Shown here piece after piece: positions 10,337 through 18,717 of a stretch of 64,000 nucleotides of DNA. The stretch spans positions 7,552,501 to 7,616,500 of the forward strand of contig NZ_CP091881.1 in NCBI RefSeq assembly GCF_022163125.1, written 5' to 3'. The translations under genes were made by a program, and so were the position numbers. This DNA comes from Paenibacillus sp. HWE-109 (GTDB lineage Bacteria; Bacillota; Bacilli; Paenibacillales; NBRC-103111). A model generated the notes under the pieces. The model ran no database searches, was not told the origin of the DNA, and saw nothing but the letters and a program-made list of their open reading frames with translations. How positions within the stretch are numbered: position 1 is the stretch's first letter; every line of letters starts with the position of its first letter.

Positions 10337-11224
10337 GTGAGCTTGAATGTACAAAAGAGTTACCGCGAAGAGGGGAGCGGCGCAGGCACTTTATATTTGG
10401 TGGCTACGCCAATCGGCAACCTCGAAGATATGACCTTCCGTGCGATTCGCATTCTGAAGGAGGTTAACATGATTGCCGCCGAAGATACGCGGCAAACACG
10501 CAAGCTGCTGACGCACTTCGAGGTCGCTACGCGACTCGTCAGCTATCACGAACACAACAAGCAGGCAAGCGGACCCGAACTTGTCCGCTTGCTGCTTGAA
10601 GGGCAGAGCATCGCGCTGGTCAGCGATGCGGGACTGCCGGCCATCTCCGACCCAGGTTATGACCTGGTGAGGATGGCCGTGGAACAGGACGTGCCGGTGG
10701 TGCCCATCCCCGGCGCGAATGCGGCTCTGTCGGCGCTGATTGCATCAGGCCTGCCGACCGAGCGGTTCGCCTTCGTCGGGTTTCTCCCCCGGGAGAAAAA
10801 GGATCAGACGAAGGTGCTTGAAGGGCTGCAGCACGTGCAGGACACGCTGCTGTTCTATGAATCCCCGCACCGCGTCGATAAGACACTTGCCCGCATGGCG
10901 GAAGTGTGGGGGGCGGAGCGCCGGGTGTGTCTCGCCCGCGAGCTGACGAAGCGGTACGAGGAGTTCCTGCGCGGCACGATTGCAGAGTGCCTTGCGCACT
11001 TGGAGCAGTACCCGCCGCAGGGCGAGTACTGTATTATTGCCGAAGGCACCTCAGCCGCGGCAGCGCGGGAAGCGGCGGACGGCTGGTGGGAGGCCATGTC
11101 GCTCAGCGACCATGTTGAGCACTACGAGCAGCTAGGCAGCGACCGCAAGGAAGCGATGAAACTGGTCGCCGGTGATCGCGGACTGTCCAAGCGCGATATC
11201 TATAATGCACTTCTTGAGCGCTAA
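10337..11224 (+). CDS. rsmI: 16S rRNA (cytidine-1402-2'-O)-methyltransferase RsmI
   Basis: RsmI methylates the ribose of C1402 in 16S rRNA, tuning decoding at the P site. The 295 residues carry the tetrapyrrole-methylase fold: LYLVATPIGNLEDMTFRA near the N-terminus, AAEDTRQTRKLL, SDAGLPAISDPG and the GFLPR segment, plus the C-terminal KEAMKLVA...SKRDIYN domain. The start is GTG with AAAGAGGG upstream. From about 10560 the gene becomes markedly GC-rich compared with its neighbours. It converges on the abrB terminator. Confidence 0.96.
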   Translation: MSLNVQKSYREEGSGAGTLYLVATPIGNLEDMTFRAIRILKEVNMIAAEDTRQTRKLLTHFEVATRLVSYHEHNKQASGPELVRLLLEGQSIALVSDAGLPAISDPGYDLVRMAVEQDVPVVPIPGANAALSALIASGLPTERFAFVGFLPREKKDQTKVLEGLQHVQDTLLFYESPHRVDKTLARMAEVWGAERRVCLARELTKRYEEFLRGTIAECLAHLEQYPPQGEYCIIAEGTSAAAAREAADGWWEAMSLSDHVEHYEQLGSDRKEAMKLVAGDRGLSKRDIYNALLER

Positions 11225-11278
11225 GGCGCTCAGAGATGTGCGAAGCTATCGGGATCATTCTCTTCCAGTACTTCCGGA

Positions 11279-11324
11279 CAAAAAAAGATCTCTAATCCGT
11301 GGCCTAAGCCAACAAATTAGAGAT
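11279..11324 (-). terminator. Terminator of abrB (minus strand)
   Basis: Nine-base arms ATCTCTAAT and ATTAGAGAT flank a 19-nt loop. Read on the minus strand, a C and seven T follow. It lies about 70 bp past the abrB stop. Confidence 0.7.
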
Positions 11325-11393
11325 TAAAGGAGATATGAAAAAGGTTAGAATTACCAATAGGATAAGTGCTACTTCTAGTATACACTAAATTTC

Positions 11394-11648
11394 TTATTTT
11401 GTCACAGGTGTTGGCATTTCTGCTAAACAAATATGACAAACAATTTTTCCTTTGAAGTAAGAAACGTTTTCGGCGTTGCCACAGAAGATACAAGCAGGCT
11501 CATATTTCTTCAGCATGATGCGTTCGCCATCCACATAAATTTCCAAAGCGTCTTTCTCGCCAATACCCAAAGTGCGGCGCAACTCGATCGGGATAACAAC
11601 GCGCCCCAATTCGTCAACTTTTCTTACAATGCCCGTAGATTTCAACAT
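11394..11648 (-). CDS. abrB: Transition-state regulator AbrB
   Basis: This DNA-binding repressor of post-exponential genes has 84 residues. The N-terminal swapped-hairpin AbrB domain (STGIVRKVDELGRVVIP, GIGEKDALEIYVD) is intact. The C-terminal part differs from the Bacillus multimerisation domain: it is short and carries two CxxC pairs (C53/C56, C71/C74), suggesting a zinc knuckle. AAAGGGG precedes the ATG. Position after rsmI and Spo0A boxes in its promoter identify it as the abrB ortholog. Likely targets in this window include spoVG, by analogy with Bacillus. Confidence 0.92.
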   Translation of the reverse strand: MLKSTGIVRKVDELGRVVIPIELRRTLGIGEKDALEIYVDGERIMLKKYEPACIFCGNAENVSYFKGKIVCHICLAEMPTPVTK

Positions 11649-11689
11649 ATATAAAAAACCCCTTTCGATTTTATTAAAACTTTATCAAT

Positions 11690-11749
11690 ATCGTCATGTT
11701 TCGACATATCGTCTTGCCTTATGATACCAACCATTCCCAAAATAGTCAA
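11690..11749 (-). promoter_or_regulatory. abrB promoter with two Spo0A boxes
   Basis: On the minus strand TTGACT (11749-11744), a 17-nt spacer and TATCAT (11726-11721) form a sigma-A promoter. TGTCGAA (11706-11700) and TGACGAT (11696-11690) follow, 10 bp apart and just downstream of the expected start. The same arrangement lets Spo0A~P repress abrB in B. subtilis. Confidence 0.8.
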
Positions 11750-11932
11750 CCATATTTTCATTAGAATTCGCCTGAAATTTATTATTTTTCAATTTCTTGT
11801 CATTCGTTAAAAATACTAAGAACCCTGTAGTGTAGGGATTTGTAAGGCTTATATTACGAGTGGCCTTTTAAGAAAGCCTCATTTCTGTTAAATGAATAAG
11901 AAGAATTGGAGTAGTAAAATTGGGATTTAAGC

Positions 11933-11982
11933 TTCGACAAATTACGACAATGATGTCGAAGTACTGGCGAAGCAATGTCGAA
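11933..11982 (+). promoter_or_regulatory. Cluster of Spo0A boxes ahead of the HD-domain gene
   Basis: Perfect 0A boxes occur as TTCGACA (11933-11939), TGTCGAA (11954-11960) and TGTCGAA (11976-11982). A near match TACGACA lies at 11943-11949, 10 bp from the first. The array ends about 45 bp before the start codon at 12029. No clear -35/-10 pair could be fixed, so whether Spo0A activates or represses is open. Confidence 0.65.
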
Positions 11983-12028
11983 AAGGTTACTATTTCATAA
12001 AGAAATCATAAAGAGAGGTTGTGAAAGA

Positions 12029-13306
12029 ATGAAGGAAGAAAAGGTATTCAAAGATCCCGTTCATAAATATATTTACGTTCAGGATGCAACGATTTGGGAT
12101 TTAATTAATACGCGAGAGTTTCAACGCCTGCGTCGTATTCGTCAGCTAGGCACATCGTATTTAACTTTTCATGGAGCTGAGCACAGCCGTTTCTCTCACT
12201 CCCTTGGGGTGTACGAAATCACCAGGAAAATTATTTCCCAATTCGAGCGTAATCAATATGATGATTGGCCTAAGGAAGAGCGATTACTCTGTTTATGTGC
12301 GGCCTTGCTGCACGATTTGGGCCATGGACCTTTCTCCCACTCGATTGAAAAAGCCTTTGGCACGAAGCATGAGGATTGGTCCTGCCGAATTGTACTTGGT
12401 GATACCGAAGTAAATCGTGTGCTTAGCCGAATTTCGCCTGATTTTCCTAAGCGGGTAGCCGGTGTAATCTGTAAATCTTATAGTGAAGAGATTGTAGTAA
12501 GTCTTGTATCCAGTCAATTGGATGCCGATCGTATGGATTATTTGCTGCGGGATGCTTATTTCACAGGGGTTAATTACGGAACTTTCGATTTGGAGCGCAT
12601 CCTTCGCGTAATCAGGCCGTACAAGGGACATATCGTTGTTAAAGAAAGCGGCATGCATGCGGTAGAGGACTACTTGATGTCCCGTTACCAAATGTATTGG
12701 CAGGTCTATTTCCATCCAGTCACACGCAGTGCCGAAATATTGCTGCACAAGGTGTTTGCGCGTGCTAAACATTTATACGAAGATAACTATTCGTTTGGAT
12801 TTATGGTGGAGCCTATTCTACACTTGATTCAGAATAAAATTACCTTGGAAGATTACTTGCTATTGGATGAATCAGTGATGCAGACGATGCTGACATTCTG
12901 GTGCCAGGAAAAAGATGCGATCCTTGCTGATATGTGCAAACGATTCTTGGACCGGAAATTGTATAAATACAGCACCTTTGAGGAATCTAATCAGCATCTG
13001 ATTAAACGGATGGAACGAGTGATGGCGGAGGTCGGCTTCGATCCAACGTATTACATGGAAATTGATTTCCCTTCGAATCAATCTTATGATGTGTACAGAC
13101 CCGGTGAAACCGATGATAATTTGCCTATTTTGCTGCTTGATCATAAGGAAACACTAACGGAAATCACACATCGTTCAGAAATCGTGCAGTCGATCAGCGG
13201 CTTTCAAATGGGCAAGCATCACGTGTATTATCCAGAGGAACTGCTGGAGCGACTGAATGCTACCGACTATCCGGATTTGTGGGAGCTGCTCGGGGAACAA
13301 GAATAA
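12029..13306 (+). CDS. HD-domain phosphohydrolase (YwfO-like)
   Basis: This 425-residue protein belongs to the HD superfamily of metal-dependent phosphohydrolases, resembling B. subtilis YwfO and dNTPase-type enzymes. The metal ligands are in RFSHSLGVYE, ALLHDLGHGPFSHS (the HD motif with a following histidine) and the aspartate in LDADRMDYLLRDA. Substrates of such proteins include nucleotides; the one here is unknown. The ATG at 12029 is chosen for its AGAGAGG. An upstream in-frame ATG at 11975 overlaps a Spo0A box and lacks a ribosome binding site. It occupies the place of metS in B. subtilis. Confidence 0.85.
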   Translation: MKEEKVFKDPVHKYIYVQDATIWDLINTREFQRLRRIRQLGTSYLTFHGAEHSRFSHSLGVYEITRKIISQFERNQYDDWPKEERLLCLCAALLHDLGHGPFSHSIEKAFGTKHEDWSCRIVLGDTEVNRVLSRISPDFPKRVAGVICKSYSEEIVVSLVSSQLDADRMDYLLRDAYFTGVNYGTFDLERILRVIRPYKGHIVVKESGMHAVEDYLMSRYQMYWQVYFHPVTRSAEILLHKVFARAKHLYEDNYSFGFMVEPILHLIQNKITLEDYLLLDESVMQTMLTFWCQEKDAILADMCKRFLDRKLYKYSTFEESNQHLIKRMERVMAEVGFDPTYYMEIDFPSNQSYDVYRPGETDDNLPILLLDHKETLTEITHRSEIVQSISGFQMGKHHVYYPEELLERLNATDYPDLWELLGEQE

Positions 13307-13336
13307 CAAGTATTTTCAACATAAGGGAGAACGAAC

Positions 13337-14104
13337 ATGCTGACAGACTCACATACCCATTTAAATGCAGAACAGTTCAATGAAGACCAAGATGAAGTGA
13401 TACAGCGCGCATTGGACGCAGGAGTTACACGAATGGTGAATGTAGGCTTTAACCGCGAGACGATTCCTAGTTCGATTGCTCTTGCGGAGAAATATGATTT
13501 CATCTACTCGACAGTGGGTTGGCATCCTGTGGATGCGATTGATATGATGCCCGGCGACTTGGCGTGGATTGAGGAGTTGTGCAAACATGAGAAAGTGGTC
13601 GCGATCGGGGAAATTGGGCTTGATTATTACTGGGATAAATCGCCAAGGGATGTCCAGCAGCGTGTATTCCGGGAGCAAATTCAATTAGCCCGCAAATTAG
13701 GGATGCCGATCGTTATTCATAATCGGGATGCGCATCAGGATATCTTGCATATTTTGAAAGAGGAGAAGGCTGAGGAGGTTGGCGGGATCATGCATTGTTT
13801 CTCAGGAAGTTGGGAGACGGCGAAGCAATGTCTGGATATGAACTTTCATATCTCTTTCGGAGGACCTGTCACTTTCAAAAATGCTAAGCAGCCTAAGGAA
13901 GTACTCGCTCAGGTTCCGTTAGACAGGCTATTGATTGAAACGGATGCACCTTATTTGACCCCGCACCCTTTCCGCGGCAAGAGGAATGAATCAGCTTACG
14001 TTCGCTTAGTAGCCGAGACAGCCGCGGAAATTCGGGGGATGACGGTGGACGAAATTGCCGAAATTACGACAAACAACACGATTCGCTTGTTAGGACTCAA
14101 GTAA
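13337..14104 (+). CDS. tatD: TatD-family metal-dependent hydrolase
   Basis: This 255-residue TIM-barrel DNase-like enzyme (YabD in B. subtilis) acts in the cytoplasm. The metal site is complete: DSHTHL at the N-terminus, GEIGLDYY, VIHNRDA, MHCFSG and ETDAPYL. Family members show 3'-5' exonuclease or deoxyribonuclease activity; the physiological substrate is not settled. GGGAGAACGAAC precedes the ATG. Its end overlaps the convergent ecsB gene by 15 bp. Confidence 0.95.
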   Translation: MLTDSHTHLNAEQFNEDQDEVIQRALDAGVTRMVNVGFNRETIPSSIALAEKYDFIYSTVGWHPVDAIDMMPGDLAWIEELCKHEKVVAIGEIGLDYYWDKSPRDVQQRVFREQIQLARKLGMPIVIHNRDAHQDILHILKEEKAEEVGGIMHCFSGSWETAKQCLDMNFHISFGGPVTFKNAKQPKEVLAQVPLDRLLIETDAPYLTPHPFRGKRNESAYVRLVAETAAEIRGMTVDEIAEITTNNTIRLLGLK

Positions 14105-15322
14105 AGCGTTTTTCTGGAATTTGCGGAGCAGTATAAACCTGCAAATGAATGTAATCACCAGCAGTGCCGCGAGCGGCAGCAGGATATACATAGGGGAAGA
14201 CCGGATGAGTAAAGGTATCGTCAGGATGCATAACTCTGCTAACAAAGCTAACCAAATAGTGAGCGCTAGCGCGCCAGCTTTCCAATGACGCTCAAGCGGA
14301 TACATATCCAGCCAGAAGGTGTAGCGGTGTGCCCTCTCCAGGGAAGTTAGCTGAACTAGCGAAACTAGCAAACAGATGAGGAAGATTGCTATTCTTGCTG
14401 TGCTGCTGCTTGAAACAGCAATGGCGAATGTTCCTATGACCGTCAGCCGCAAGATGATTGTGAATAGTTCCGTACGCAGCAAAGTCTTCATATATATGTA
14501 CAAATAAGAAGCATCTTGTCTAAAAGGAATAAACCGTGTCAACCCGCTGACCCAAGCTCTGCGGGTTATTCGTGTTGGCAGCGCAGGCACATCCACGAAC
14601 CAGTTGAAAAAGGCGTAAAGTCTGGCTTGCTGCTGCCTTTCTCTGGCGATCAGGTAATCCCATCCAATCATATATTTGGAAACGAAACGCGTGAGCGCTA
14701 ACCAGATCATAATAAGCACAATGGCGGCAGCGCTTGCCCATAGCATATGGTAGTGGAATTGCAGGATAAGAAGAGCAATTGTGGCTAGCCAACGGAAGCT
14801 GGCCGAGACCATTCGTGCGCGTTCATGTGCGAAGCGGCTCTCTTGCCAGCTCGCCAATAAATTAGCAGTCTTTATTAGAAGAAGGAAGACAAGCATCAAT
14901 AAGAAATGCTGCGCGTTAGCCCCAAGGCAGTGATGATAAAGCGGCCATAACACAACCCACGCGAGGAAGGTCAAAATAGCTTGCAGCGAGAAGCTGTAAA
15001 TGAAGCTGCTGCGGAAATAAGCGCCCATTTGGTGTTCGATTCGCAGCAGGAACATGCGGTCTGCGCTCCGCACCAGAGTTCGAATTGGGCTGGAAGCAAT
15101 CGACGGAACGAGCAAGAGCAGCACGAACCACAAATAGGGATAATCTGTCGGAAGACGCTGTAATATTTTTGCGTAATAATAGGAAGCAAGAATGACAAGA
15201 AACAACACAAGGCCAAGAAAATTGCTGCGTGCCGCATATTGCCAGTAGCCTATAGATTCCTTCATATAATGTTGGAATCTTTGCTGCCAAAGAGAACGGG
15301 TATTCATGTCCATATGGCTCAT
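14090..15322 (-). CDS. ecsB: ABC transporter permease EcsB
   Basis: This is the membrane component of the Ecs ABC transporter, about 410 residues with many hydrophobic helices. Paired segments lie near the N-terminus (FLGLVLFLVILASYYY, LWFVLLLLVPS) and further sets in the middle and C-terminal half. In B. subtilis, EcsAB affects secretion, intramembrane proteolysis by RasP and competence; the transported substrate is not certain. The start codon ATG at 15322 overlaps the ecsA stop and has AAAGGGGA 7 nt upstream. A GTG one codon earlier is possible. The two genes are clearly coupled. Confidence 0.88.
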   Translation of the reverse strand: MSHMDMNTRSLWQQRFQHYMKESIGYWQYAARSNFLGLVLFLVILASYYYAKILQRLPTDYPYLWFVLLLLVPSIASSPIRTLVRSADRMFLLRIEHQMGAYFRSSFIYSFSLQAILTFLAWVVLWPLYHHCLGANAQHFLLMLVFLLLIKTANLLASWQESRFAHERARMVSASFRWLATIALLILQFHYHMLWASAAAIVLIMIWLALTRFVSKYMIGWDYLIARERQQQARLYAFFNWFVDVPALPTRITRRAWVSGLTRFIPFRQDASYLYIYMKTLLRTELFTIILRLTVIGTFAIAVSSSSTARIAIFLICLLVSLVQLTSLERAHRYTFWLDMYPLERHWKAGALALTIWLALLAELCILTIPLLIRSSPMYILLPLAALLVITFICRFILLRKFQKNALLES

Positions 15323-16062
15323 CACGAATCCCCTTTAACGAGCTTGTAGAAAATGTCGTCCAGGGATGCTGCAGGAAGATCGGATTGATCGCGCAATTCG
15401 ACTAAATTTCCTTGTGCCACCATATGGCCTCGGTGCAAAACGACATAGTTGTCGCAATATTTCTCAATCGTAGACAAAATATGCGAGGATATGAGGAAAG
15501 AGGCGCCTTTATTTTTCATTTTAACCATAAGTTCTAATAAAGACCGAATGGCTAAGGGGTCGAGTCCGAGAAAGGGCTCATCAATGATATATAAAGAAGG
15601 TTCGATCAGGAAGGCATTCATGATCATTACTTTTTGCTTCATCCCTTTGGATAGGTGGCTGGCGAAGCTGTTTAACTTGTCCTGCATGTGAAACTGCTCT
15701 AATAATGCGTGAGAGCGACTCAGGTAATCTTCCCTTGATAAACCGTAGGCCATTGCGGTAAGTTCGAGGTGTTCACGGATGGTTAGTTCTTCATAAAGCT
15801 CCGGACTCTCAGGAACATAAGCGTAAGTGGCCCGATAAGGGAGCGGCTGTTCAGCTAGTGTCAATCCATTGATGCGGATCGTTCCCTTCTGAGGTTGAAG
15901 CAAGCCGAGGATGTTCTTAATCGTCGTACTTTTGCCTGCTCCATTCAGTCCAATCAGACCCATCATTTCGCCCTGAAGAATCGAAAAAGTCAGGTCATGA
16001 AGAACAGGTTTGTTCGGTAAATATCCCCCGTATAAAGCGTCAACTTGTAAAATGGGCCCCAT
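15322..16062 (-). CDS. ecsA: ABC transporter ATP-binding protein EcsA
   Basis: This is the 246-residue ATPase partner of EcsB. All ABC motifs are present: Walker A GLNGAGKST, the Q-loop region around YVPESPELYEE, signature LSKGMKQK, Walker B LYIIDEPFLGLDP and the switch histidine in ISSHIL. AGGGAGG lies 7 nt before the ATG. A TATAAT hexamer on the minus strand (16127-16122) may be its -10 box, though a matching -35 was not found. The pair is divergent from the yabE unit. Confidence 0.93.
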   Translation of the reverse strand: MGPILQVDALYGGYLPNKPVLHDLTFSILQGEMMGLIGLNGAGKSTTIKNILGLLQPQKGTIRINGLTLAEQPLPYRATYAYVPESPELYEELTIREHLELTAMAYGLSREDYLSRSHALLEQFHMQDKLNSFASHLSKGMKQKVMIMNAFLIEPSLYIIDEPFLGLDPLAIRSLLELMVKMKNKGASFLISSHILSTIEKYCDNYVVLHRGHMVAQGNLVELRDQSDLPAASLDDIFYKLVKGDS

Positions 16063-16349
16063 CTCAGTGCCTCCCTAAATAGCAAATTATTGGCATTTTC
16101 GAATCCGTTTTGTACACGATCATTATAAACAAATTTGCTTTCCAAGCCTAGTTTGACAGTATAAATTCGAAGATAGTTAGTATTCGTACGTTATAAAGAG
16201 TTAAATGTAGATAAAAGGCAGTTTTGTTGGATAATTAAGCTAATTTTCGGCGATTTAGCCCTTTTTAGCAGGTGTCATTGCCTTTACAGGTTCAGATTAA
16301 CAGCGTAATATACTTTTCATAATAACTTAATAACCAATTTGCCGATTTT

Positions 16350-16535
16350 CCATTCGCTGAGTTCCATTTATGGGAACGGGGGAACCACTGTAAGCTAAAG
16401 CAGCCTTGGCGTTGCTGAAGTAAACAGAGTGAGTAACAGGGGTGAATCTTAGAGCATACTGTGTATGCTTGTAGTAGGGCGACTCTCACGTCCGAATCCG
16501 TCAGCTAACCTCGTAAGCGTAAGAGAGGTAACGAT
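16350..16535 (+). ncRNA. c-di-AMP riboswitch (ydaO-yuaA class)
   Basis: The conserved core of the ydaO-yuaA aptamer is readable in order: CGCTGAGTTCC, GGGGGAACCAC, AGGGGTGAATC, AGGGCGACTCTC and CCGAATCCGTCAGCTAACCT, then CGTAAGCG and GAGAGGTAACG. This class binds c-di-AMP and usually shuts off downstream genes by termination. It often precedes cell-wall hydrolase genes like the one here. A strong terminator follows at 16576. Ends are approximate. Confidence 0.95.
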
Positions 16536-16575
16536 TGTCGTTCGTGCTATTTGTGTATTTAACTATGCAAACTAT

Positions 16576-16612
16576 GCCAGCGAGAAGAGTCCTCTTCTTG
16601 CTGGCTTTTTGT
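16576..16612 (+). terminator. Expression-platform terminator of the c-di-AMP riboswitch
   Basis: A long near-perfect hairpin (GCCAGCGAGAAGAG against CTCTTCTTGCTGGC) is followed by five T. It lies 40 nt after the aptamer and 210 nt before yabE, as expected for ligand-controlled termination. Confidence 0.88.
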
Positions 16613-16822
16613 CTTCTTTCGGTGCTGTACGCAGGATGGACGACTAAAAAGGACCCGGAATTCATAGAATGATGAATGGCAACATGGTGTGGGACGACCG
16701 AAAACGGCGTTTAGTAGCGTCTGTGGAAGGCGAACACATTAAGTTAAACTAAAAAACCTTAGTCGCGTCAAATTTAATCATGCTGTAACCTGGCGGCGAG
16801 GCTTTGAAGGAGGACCGAAGAA

Positions 16823-17962
16823 GTGGGCAGTATCTCATTTAGCGAGACCCATGTAAAACGATCATCCAGCATGTCCTTCGCATTGCGATGGAAGCATGAA
16901 AACTTGCGTTTGATTTTAAGCTTAGCTCTTATCTCAATCGCAATGACTTTCATGTTTTTGGTGTTGTTGTACGGTACGGCTACCAAGAGCGTATCCGTGG
17001 TTGTGAATGGACAAGAAACCGTTGTACATACGAAACAATGGGTCCTGCAACGCCTACTGGATGAACAAGCCATAACGATTGGTGAACACGATGAAATATC
17101 TGCAATGCCTACGACCAAAATCAAAGGCGGAGACAAATTTGTTATCGAGCATGCATCACCAATTCAATTGACTGCTGATGGAAAGACCACCACTGTTTAC
17201 ACAACTGCAAGAACGGTAGAAAGTGCATTGCAACGTTTACATATTGCACTTGGGGAGCTTGACAAGATCACTCCCGAACCGACAGCCGCTCTGGCTTCCG
17301 GCGATGCAGTCAAAATCGTCCGTGTGAAAAAAGAGACGGAGGCAGTCACAGAGCCGATCGCGTTCGATACGGAAAAAAAGAACGACGCATCGCTGCTCAA
17401 AGGCAAAGAGCAAATCGTCCAAGAAGGCAAAGAAGGCGTGCTCTTGAAGAAGAAAGAAAAGACTTTCGAAGACGGTGTTTTAGTCGCGGAAGCAGTTGTG
17501 GGTGAAGAAGTACAAACAGAAAGCATTAAGAAAGTCGTGTCGATTGGCACGAAGAATCCGGTCGTGGTTCTTTCGGCTTCCTCGCCAAGCGTGGATGAAG
17601 TTTCGAAGAATGGGGTTACTTTCGGTTATAAACAAATCCTCAAAAATGTGAAGCTCACGGCTTACTCAGCGGGAGCCGAATCAACAGGTAAATCAGAGGG
17701 GACTCCTGGTTATGGTAAAACCTATACGGGCACTACCGTAACGGAAGGAAGAACAATTGCTGTTGATCCCAAAGTCATTCCACTCGGTTGGTGGGTGTAC
17801 ATTGAAGGTATTGGTTTCCGCCGTGCAGAAGATACCGGCAGCGGTGTGAAGGGCCAAACTATTGATGTCTACTTCGAGGATAATGGTTATGCCAATAAAT
17901 TCGGAACAAAACAGGGGTATACGGTCTACGTGGTCGGACCGAAAAAGCCTTCCGAAAACTAA
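16823..17962 (+). CDS. yabE: YabE: DUF348/G5/3D-domain cell wall protein
   Basis: This 379-residue secreted or membrane-anchored protein is related to Rpf/Sps resuscitation factors. One membrane segment lies at about residues 29-51. Two DUF348 units (55-95, 112-155), a G5 domain (165-242) and a C-terminal 3D domain (277-372) follow. The 3D aspartates show in EDTGSGVKGQTIDVYF (D337, D349). 3D domains act as lytic transglycosylases on peptidoglycan. The start is GTG with AAGGAGG about 8 nt ahead. The c-di-AMP riboswitch upstream ties wall remodelling to turgor and second-messenger state. Confidence 0.93.
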   Translation: MGSISFSETHVKRSSSMSFALRWKHENLRLILSLALISIAMTFMFLVLLYGTATKSVSVVVNGQETVVHTKQWVLQRLLDEQAITIGEHDEISAMPTTKIKGGDKFVIEHASPIQLTADGKTTTVYTTARTVESALQRLHIALGELDKITPEPTAALASGDAVKIVRVKKETEAVTEPIAFDTEKKNDASLLKGKEQIVQEGKEGVLLKKKEKTFEDGVLVAEAVVGEEVQTESIKKVVSIGTKNPVVVLSASSPSVDEVSKNGVTFGYKQILKNVKLTAYSAGAESTGKSEGTPGYGKTYTGTTVTEGRTIAVDPKVIPLGWWVYIEGIGFRRAEDTGSGVKGQTIDVYFEDNGYANKFGTKQGYTVYVVGPKKPSEN

Positions 17963-18028
17963 CGTGTAAACGTCTGTTTCGGCGGGAAGAATGTCATATA
18001 TACGTTGCCAGGCAAGCAGCCTGGGCGA

Positions 18029-18055
18029 AAGAAGAGGGGACCCCTCTTCTTTTTC
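18029..18055 (+). terminator. Terminator between yabE and rnmV
   Basis: A perfect hairpin GAAGAGGGG/CCCCTCTTC with a one-base centre is followed by a T run. Confidence 0.8.
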
Positions 18056-18078
18056 TGCGTACTGGGAAGGGAACCGTT

Positions 18079-18621
18079 ATGATTAAAGAAGTCATTGTCG
18101 TCGAAGGAAAAGACGATACAACGGCCATCCGCCGAGCAGTCGAGGCGGATACGATTGAAACCGGCGGCTCTGCGATCGGCCAAGCTGTCTTGAAGCGAAT
18201 CGCACTCGCGCAGCAGCGCAGAGGCGTTATTATTTTCACGGATCCGGATCACGCAGGTGAACGGATTCGCAAAATTGTAGCGGCCAAGGTACCCGGCTGC
18301 AAACATGCTTTCATCACCCAAGAGCAAGCGGCATATAAGGGTGATATCGGGGTTGAGAACGCGACGCCGGAGACGATTCGTCAAGCTCTTCAGAGCCTGC
18401 GGACCGAATACGAGGGAGCGGTGTCCCAATTGACGATCGAAGACCTCGTGTCGGCAGGATTGATCGTTCATGCCGAGGCGGCAGCTCGTCGGCTTATTGT
18501 GGGCAATGCGTTAGGCATTGGCTACTGCAATGGCAAACAGTTCTTTAAACGCTGTGCGATGTTTCAGATCTCGCGAGAGGAATTTGAGGCAGCTGTGGAG
18601 CTTCTGGAAGCTGAGAAGTAG
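18079..18621 (+). CDS. rnmV: Ribonuclease M5
   Basis: RNase M5 trims both ends of precursor 5S rRNA. The 180 residues contain a Toprim domain with the catalytic glutamate in VVEGKDD (near 9) and the DPD motif in FTDPDHAGERI (near 61). The C-terminal RNA-binding part follows. The ATG starts 24 nt after a terminator, with GGGAAGGGAACC ahead. It precedes rsmA as in Bacillus; both serve rRNA maturation, and a 5S gene lies in this window. Confidence 0.95.
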   Translation: MIKEVIVVEGKDDTTAIRRAVEADTIETGGSAIGQAVLKRIALAQQRRGVIIFTDPDHAGERIRKIVAAKVPGCKHAFITQEQAAYKGDIGVENATPETIRQALQSLRTEYEGAVSQLTIEDLVSAGLIVHAEAAARRLIVGNALGIGYCNGKQFFKRCAMFQISREEFEAAVELLEAEK

Positions 18622-18717
18622 AACTTAGATCAAGATTGCGCTTACATCGCTTGTACTGGCCTTTTAGAGGCCTTAGAGAAGAAATGCCCAGAACCTATAG
18701 ATGAAGAGGTCTACACG

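Noticed and set aside
16603..16752. Short frame after the c-di-AMP riboswitch terminator, tested as a leader peptide
   Set aside because: No ribosome binding site, and the region is explained by the untranslated leader of yabE.
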